Below are positions 59,412 through 64,000 of a stretch of DNA of 64,000 bases, one piece after another. The notes beneath the pieces were generated by a model. The model saw nothing but the letters and a program-made list of their open reading frames with translations. It was not told the DNA's origin and made no database searches. Where the stretch lies: contig NZ_AP027291.1 in NCBI RefSeq assembly GCF_030295745.1, positions 2,108,001 to 2,172,000 on the forward strand, read 5' to 3'. The number at the start of each line of letters is the position of its first letter. The stretch's first letter is position 1. A program made the position numbers and the translations under genes. Source of the stretch: Mycolicibacterium sp. TUM20985 (GTDB taxonomy: Bacteria > Actinomycetota > Actinomycetes > Mycobacteriales > Mycobacteriaceae).

Positions 59412-60194
59412 TTATTGTGCCGTGTTGTCGGCTCGGGCGGAGGGCAAGGTGTCTATTCCGGTGTCTTTGAGGCGGTAGCTGGATCCCTTCAGTGTGAGGA
59501 CGTCGGCGTGGTGGACGATGCGGTCGATCATTGCCGCGGCGACGACCTGGTCGCCGAACACATCACCCCAGCGGGCGAACGGCAGGTTCGAGGTCAAGAT
59601 CAGCGAGGCATGTTCGTAGCGGCTGGAGACCAGCTGGAAGAACAGGTTCGCGGCGTCCTGCTCGAATGGGATGTAGCCGACTTCGTCGACGACGAGCAGT
59701 CCGATGCGCCGCAGCTTGGCCAACTCGGCGGGCAAGCGACCCGCGTTGTGGGCGGCTTTGAGGCGGGCGACCCAGTCCACTGCGGTGGCGAACGCGATCC
59801 GGTGCCCGGTCTGGGCGGCTTTGATGGCCAGGCCGGTCGCGAGGTGAGTCTTGCCGGTGCCCGGCGGGCCGAGGAGCACTACGTTGCGGGCCTTGGCCAG
59901 AAAGACACCGGTACCGAGGTGGGCGATCATGTCACGGTTGAGAGCAGGTTGGTGATCGAAGTTGAAGTCCTCCAGTGACTTACGCGTCGGGAACCCTGCT
60001 GAGCGGATACGGGTCGCTGCACCGGAGGCTTCGCGGGCGGCGACTTCACGGGACAGCACCGCAGCGAGATACTCCTCATGACTCCAGCTGGCTTCACGGG
60101 CTTGCTCGGCCAACCGGGCTGCCGCATCCCTGATTCGTGGCGCCTTCAGCGCTTGCGCGTAGTGCAAGATGTCCTTGATCGGATCCTCCGCCAT
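59412..60194 (-). CDS. istB: IS21-family helper ATPase IstB (second element)
   Basis: A 260-residue AAA+ ATPase with Walker A LLGPPGTGKTHLATGLA, Walker B LLVVDEVGYIPFE, and SLILTSNLPFARWGDVF. The ATG at 60194 comes 1 base after the istA stop, so the two are translationally coupled. The N-terminal helical IstB region (HYAQALKAPRIRDAAARLAE) is complete. Confidence 0.93.
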   Translation of the reverse strand: MAEDPIKDILHYAQALKAPRIRDAAARLAEQAREASWSHEEYLAAVLSREVAAREASGAATRIRSAGFPTRKSLEDFNFDHQPALNRDMIAHLGTGVFLAKARNVVLLGPPGTGKTHLATGLAIKAAQTGHRIAFATAVDWVARLKAAHNAGRLPAELAKLRRIGLLVVDEVGYIPFEQDAANLFFQLVSSRYEHASLILTSNLPFARWGDVFGDQVVAAAMIDRIVHHADVLTLKGSSYRLKDTGIDTLPSARADNTAQ

Positions 60195-60195
60195 C

Positions 60196-61437
60196 TCAGG
60201 CCACCTCCCCGTCGAATCCGGTTGCACTGCTGGTGAAGTCGACACCGAAGGCACGGTCGTACTCGGCCAAGTCCCGCGCCAGATGCTCGCCTGCCAGTGG
60301 AGCCGGGCCCGTCTGGAATTGGCGGCGCATCGCCGCGGCGGTCGCGACGTGGGCCGGGTCGGTCAGGGTTTGACGTGCCGCCCAGCAGCGGTCATGAGCC
60401 GCCAGCAGATGCCCGGATCGGCTCACCGTCACCTGGGCCAGGGTGGTGCGAACGTCGACGAGTTGACCGATCGCCGTCGGATCCACCGAGTAGTCATTGC
60501 CGGCCACCCGGACGTAGTAGTCCCGTCCCAGCCGTTGGTGCGCCACGGTGTCGATCACCGGAGGCACGGGTGGCAGGACCAGCATCTGAGCTCGATCACG
60601 ATCCAGGAAATCAACGGGACGCCCGTCGAGGACACGCACATGACGACTGTTGGCGGTCGGAAGCCATTGCCCCAGTTGACTATTGAAGTCGTGCGGGGAG
60701 TCGAAGCTGCGTCCGGGCAGGAACGAGGTCTCCAGGTAGCGGTTGGCTCGTTCCACCATTCCCTTCGATTCGGGGTCATAGGGTTTGAGTTGCACCATCC
60801 GCGATCCCAGCGTGCCCATCAACGCAGTCACCGGATCGGCCAACCGGCCCCGACGTCCGATCCCGGCTTCGTTGTCCCACCACAACTCGTGCGGCACCGC
60901 GGCGAAGCTGCTCGCCAGCAGCTGCCACATCCCGGCCACCAGATCCATCGTTTGGCGCGACGGCAGCATCACCGCGGCGATGAACCTTGAGAACGCCGCC
61001 ACCATCACCAAGACCGGCAGCATCGCCTCCTGACCGAACCCCACCGCGATCTTGGGCGCCGGGAACCACAGATCGCACTGCGCCACCCGACCGGGCGGAT
61101 GCTCGAGGCGATCCACCGGATCAGCGGGCAGGTACTCCGGGCGAACCGCCCGGACCCGCTCCCGAAACCACGAGATCGAACCCGTCCACCCAATCCGCTC
61201 CGCGATCACCGTCGCCGGCATCCCGGGATAGGCCGACAACAAAGCCCGAATCCGTGGCTCCACGGTATCGATCGCCGGCGTCACCGCCCGCCGCTCATAT
61301 TTCGGTGGGACGTCGCTGGCCAACGCCCCAGCCACAGTGTCGCGCGCAATACCCATCTGCCGTGCGATAGCCCGCTGCGACAGACCCTCGCTGCGGTGAA
61401 GATGCCGAATCAAGGCCCAATCTTCCAAGGAGATCAC
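60196..61437 (-). CDS. istA: IS21-family transposase IstA (second element)
   Basis: A 413-residue DDE transposase: HTH at the start (HRSEGLSQRAIARQMGIARD), catalytic Asp in VAQCDLWFP, Asp in LWWDNEAGI and Glu in KGMVERANRYLET. The GTG at 61437 follows AAGGAG. The longer frame upstream begins inside the inverted repeat and is not used. It is intact. Confidence 0.93.
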   Translation of the reverse strand: MISLEDWALIRHLHRSEGLSQRAIARQMGIARDTVAGALASDVPPKYERRAVTPAIDTVEPRIRALLSAYPGMPATVIAERIGWTGSISWFRERVRAVRPEYLPADPVDRLEHPPGRVAQCDLWFPAPKIAVGFGQEAMLPVLVMVAAFSRFIAAVMLPSRQTMDLVAGMWQLLASSFAAVPHELWWDNEAGIGRRGRLADPVTALMGTLGSRMVQLKPYDPESKGMVERANRYLETSFLPGRSFDSPHDFNSQLGQWLPTANSRHVRVLDGRPVDFLDRDRAQMLVLPPVPPVIDTVAHQRLGRDYYVRVAGNDYSVDPTAIGQLVDVRTTLAQVTVSRSGHLLAAHDRCWAARQTLTDPAHVATAAAMRRQFQTGPAPLAGEHLARDLAEYDRAFGVDFTSSATGFDGEVA

Positions 61438-61630
61438 CCATCCAATCTGTATGGGTGGCCTACTTTTCACCGTCGCGACTGGCCTAGATTTCAACCGTCG
61501 TCAACAGCAGCACAGTGCTGAGCCCAGTTTAGGGGCGAGCGTTGGGGTACCCCTGCCAGCACTCGGCCGCGCTGGAGCAGGACGGCGGTACGCGGCGGGT
61601 GTGCCGTGCTGTGGTGCTAAAGATCAGCCG

Positions 61631-62335
61631 TCACTCGTCATGGGGATGATCACCGTGAGCGTCGTCCAGCTGCTCCGCTGGAGGGAGCGAACCTTCGTCA
61701 GGTGTCGGTGCCGCGGGCGGGCCGATCGACTCGACATTCGGTGGGGACGTGGCTGGCTCTGAATGATCGTGATGGGCCTCTGCAGGTCCAACATTAGGGC
61801 CGTGGTGATCGGTTGCGGCGCCGGCCTGCTCGGGATGGCCGTGCCGAAGACCCGAGGCCACTCCTACCGTCGACGCCAGAGCGACGACAGCAGTTGCGCC
61901 GAGGAGCACGATCGCGTTCCCGAACGCTGGTATCGGTTCGCCGTGGTGGCCTCGGTACACCACCCAGCCGGCTGCCATCAAGACATAGATTTGAAGCAGC
62001 ACCGCACAGAGGTCCGCGGCCTTGACGAGTTCTGGTTCTCCGGCGTGAGGGCCGAACGGCGCGCCCGACGTTCGTGAGAGTGCCCACAGCGCGATGGCCC
62101 CGACGTTGAGCATGATCCCCGCGGCGAGCACCGACGTCGTCATCCGAGCAAGGACCAGTCGCGCCCAAATCAGTTGGAACAGTGCGATCGAAAGAAAGAA
62201 CAGGCCTGCCGGCACCCACTCTTGCCAGTGCGTTGGCACCACCGCGAAGTGGACGATAGCCGCGCCGAACGAAGCTAGTGCTGCAAGCTTCACAGCTAGC
62301 CTGCTGTCCGTCCTCGTCGCTGCTTTGGGTGCCAC
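61631..62335 (-). CDS. Multi-pass membrane protein with histidine-rich tail
   Basis: A 234-residue protein with about five membrane helices in the first 165 residues and a cytoplasmic or periplasmic C-terminal tail rich in His, Asp and Pro (TDHHGPNVGPAEAHHDHSE and DDAHGDHPHDE), suited to binding metal ions. The start is GTG 62335. It is 135 bases downstream of the metal ATPase gene on the same strand, so it is probably part of the same metal-handling unit. No named family is recognised. Confidence 0.75.
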   Translation of the reverse strand: MAPKAATRTDSRLAVKLAALASFGAAIVHFAVVPTHWQEWVPAGLFFLSIALFQLIWARLVLARMTTSVLAAGIMLNVGAIALWALSRTSGAPFGPHAGEPELVKAADLCAVLLQIYVLMAAGWVVYRGHHGEPIPAFGNAIVLLGATAVVALASTVGVASGLRHGHPEQAGAATDHHGPNVGPAEAHHDHSEPATSPPNVESIGPPAAPTPDEGSLPPAEQLDDAHGDHPHDE

Positions 62336-62470
62336 ACGTCCGATGATGACAGCACTCGCTCGAACATCAACTGTGCGACACCGTATCTCAACCTGACCGA
62401 GATACCTCCGTCACCTGTCCGCCGTCGCAAGGCTGACGTGGGTGCACGGCTCTGCAGGCGGGCCGACTGC

Positions 62471-64000
62471 TCACTGCGCTTCGGCCGTGTCCGGCGTGGG
62501 GAGGCGAAGACGTTTGAGGGTCAACGCATTCACGGCGACGAGGATGCTGGAACCTGCCATCGTGATTGCGGCGATCTCTGGGCGCAGCACTAGACCGAAC
62601 GCCGGCTCGAAGACCCCCGCGGCAATGGGTAGAGCGACGGAGTTGTAGCCAATCGCCCAGACGAGGTTCTGCTTCATCTTGCGGACCGTGCCCCGCCCGA
62701 TCCGCAGCGCCACCGCCACATCAAGCGGGTCCGAACGCATCAGGACCACATCGGCGGTTTCCACCGCGACATCGGTGCCGGCGCCGATCGCAATTCCGAG
62801 GTCGGCCTGAGCCAACGCCGGCGCATCGTTGACACCGTCACCAACCATCGCCACCCGATGCCCGGCGTCCATCAACTCGGTGACCTTCGCGGCCTTGTCG
62901 CCGGGCAACACGTCGGCGATCACCTCGGTGACCCCGATCTGAGCGGCGATCCGCTGCGCGGTGGCCGCATTGTCTCCGGTGAGCATCACCACCTCGACGC
63001 CCATGGATCGCAGCTCCGCAACGGCGGCCGCGGACGTGGGTCGCACCGCGTCGGCGATGCCGATCACCGCTACCACCCGCCCATCGATCGCGGCGAGTAC
63101 CGCCGTCCGCCCCCCTGCGGCGAGCTCCTGCTGCCGCGCAGCCAAGACACCCAGGTCGACGTTCTCCGAACTCATTAGTCGGGTGTTGCCCACCACGACC
63201 CGGTGACCATCCACGACCGCGACGGCACCCTGTCCCGCCACGTTGACGAAGTCGTGCGCATCGAGGCGGTGCGCTCCCGCTGCATCGGCGTGCCGAACCA
63301 CCGCGGCCGCCAGCGGATGCTCGGAGTTGCGTTCGACCGCGGCGATCAGCGCCAGGGCCTCCGTCTCGGGCAGCCCGTCCACCAGTAGGTCGGTCACCTC
63401 CGGGGCGCCCAGGGTCAGGGTGCCGGTCTTGTCCATCACCACTACATCGATCTTCTTCGACGTCTCGATCGCGGTCGCGTTCTTGAACAACACTCCGCGG
63501 GCAGCGCCCAGACCGGTCCCGACCATGATCGCGGTAGGCGTGGCCAGCCCCAGCGCGTCGGGGCAGGTCACCACCACCACCGTGATCGCGAACAACAGGG
63601 CCTCGCTGACCGAGCGGCCCACCAGCAGCCACACCACAAAGGTGCCGACCCCGCCCAGAAGCGCCACCAGAACCAACCAGAACGCGGCCCGGTCCGCGAG
63701 GCGCTGACCGGGTGCCTTGGAGTTCTGCGCCTCCTGCACCAGCTTCACGATTTGGGCCAGCGCGGTGTCCGCGCCGACCTTGGTGGCTCGGACCCGAAGT
63801 GTCCCAGCGGTGTTGATGGTGGCCCCCACCACTTCATCGCCAAGACCCTTGTGAACCGGCAGGCTTTCTCCGGTCACCGTGGACTCGTCGACGTCGCTGT
63901 CTCCGTCCTCCACCACTCCGTCGACGGCGATCTTGGAACCGGGTCGAACCAACAACAGGTCACCCACCACGACCTGATCGGTGGGGATCTCCACCGACTC
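62471..64000 (-). CDS. Heavy-metal P1B-type ATPase, partial (N-terminus outside window)
   Basis: At least 509 residues are visible. The segments present are the actuator TGES motif ([11 protein letters not shown]), the membrane ion site [17 protein letters not shown], the phosphorylation site DKTGTLTLG, the HP motif ([10 protein letters not shown]), the nucleotide-domain [11 protein letters not shown], and the hinge [10 protein letters not shown]. It exports a soft metal, probably copper or a related ion. The membrane motif is CPD, unlike the CPC or CPH of known copper pumps. The N-terminal metal-binding part lies past the edge. The reading frame continues through base 64000. Confidence 0.9.
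   Translation of the reverse strand, partial: ESVEIPTDQVVVGDLLLVRPGSKIAVDGVVEDGDSDVDESTVTGESLPVHKGLGDEVVGATINTAGTLRVRATKVGADTALAQIVKLVQEAQNSKAPGQRLADRAAFWLVLVALLGGVGTFVVWLLVGRSVSEALLFAITVVVVTCPDALGLATPTAIMVGTGLGAARGVLFKNATAIETSKKIDVVVMDKTGTLTLGAPEVTDLLVDGLPETEALALIAAVERNSEHPLAAAVVRHADAAGAHRLDAHDFVNVAGQGAVAVVDGHRVVVGNTRLMSSENVDLGVLAARQQELAAGGRTAVLAAIDGRVVAVIGIADAVRPTSAAAVAELRSMGVEVVMLTGDNAATAQRIAAQIGVTEVIADVLPGDKAAKVTELMDAGHRVAMVGDGVNDAPALAQADLGIAIGAGTDVAVETADVVLMRSDPLDVAVALRIGRGTVRKMKQNLVWAIGYNSVALPIAAGVFEPAFGLVLRPEIAAITMAGSSILVAVNALTLKRLRLPTPDTAEAQ

Larger units (their letters stand above)
59349..61506 (-). mobile_element. Second IS21-family insertion sequence, complete, different type
   Basis: A 2158-base element with long inverted repeats: the left 52 bases (59349-59400, starting TGTTAACGACGG) match the complement of the right end (61455-61506, starting TGTTGACGACGG) at 45 of 52 positions, each containing GCGACGGTGAAAAGTAGG. 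It holds istA and istB and is flanked by GCAGC. Ends and proteins differ clearly from the first element, so the two are not copies of each other. Confidence 0.92.
45042..64000. mobile_element. Putative integrated element at the tRNA-Val 3' end (right boundary not seen)
   Basis: From the tRNA onward the conserved mycobacterial gene order stops. The region holds a tyrosine integrase, an excisionase-like protein, a MobF relaxase, two IS21-family elements, genes without known counterparts, and metal-transport genes. This is the content of an integrative conjugative or mobilizable element. The tRNA 3' end would be attL. No second copy of that end is seen in the window, so the element probably extends past base 64000, or several elements are nested. 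Boundaries other than the left one are uncertain. Confidence 0.55.

Overview
The window is chromosomal DNA of a mycobacterium, most likely an environmental, fast-growing Mycolicibacterium-type species. The evidence is high GC content, an mmpS/mmpL pair, a DUF732 secreted protein, the FAS-II mycolate operon (mabR, fabD, acpM, kasA, kasB, accD6), a mycothiol-dependent mscR, and an AcpM with the short C-terminus I recall from fast growers (from memory, not a search).

Region 1 (1-4358) is the end of a dipeptide/oligopeptide ABC transporter operon: ATPase end, two permeases, lipoprotein receptor and a GntR/FCD regulator, with stop-start overlaps or short gaps. Region 2 (4386-7090, minus strand) is a compact three-gene cluster: an Lgt-like membrane enzyme, a polyproline three-helix membrane protein and a cysteine-rich radical SAM enzyme. 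It looks like an uncharacterised lipid-modifying unit. Region 3 (7091-24425) holds cell-envelope and metabolic genes: a remnant of an ABC ATPase, a mucin-like surface protein, a truncated MarR gene, mmpS-mmpL-DUF5078, several small secreted proteins, glgP, an SDR, a DapB-like dehydrogenase, an Hsp70-like membrane protein, an acyl-CoA dehydrogenase, a SABATH-type methyltransferase and a SHOCT membrane protein.

Region 4 (24422-45041) is collinear, in inverted orientation, with the M. tuberculosis block Rv2260 to Rv2238c as I remember it: MBL hydrolase, mscR, serine hydrolase, DUF3145, lipid kinase, FAD oxidase, TetR, glpD, accD6-kasB-kasA-acpM-fabD, mabR, aceE, a lipoprotein, DUF3052, ahpE and tRNA-Val(TAC). 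A perfect TTTTGT-N9-ACAAAA palindrome lies between mabR and fabD. An internally deleted LigB-type dioxygenase and a homocysteine methyltransferase gene sit inside this block.

Region 5 (45042-64000) is accessory DNA beginning at the 3' end of the tRNA-Val gene: a two-gene cargo (2TM-GAF-like protein plus a 50-residue protein), a tyrosine integrase with an inserted winged-helix segment, an excisionase-like protein, a complete IS21-family element, a 1.9-kb-residue-class MobF relaxase-helicase (1943 aa) with a divergent accessory gene and an oriT-like hairpin region, a second unrelated IS21-family element, a histidine-rich membrane protein and a metal P-type ATPase that runs off the window and carries CPD where copper pumps usually have CPC or CPH. 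Together these suggest an integrated conjugative or mobilizable element with metal-resistance cargo. Its far attachment site is not visible here.
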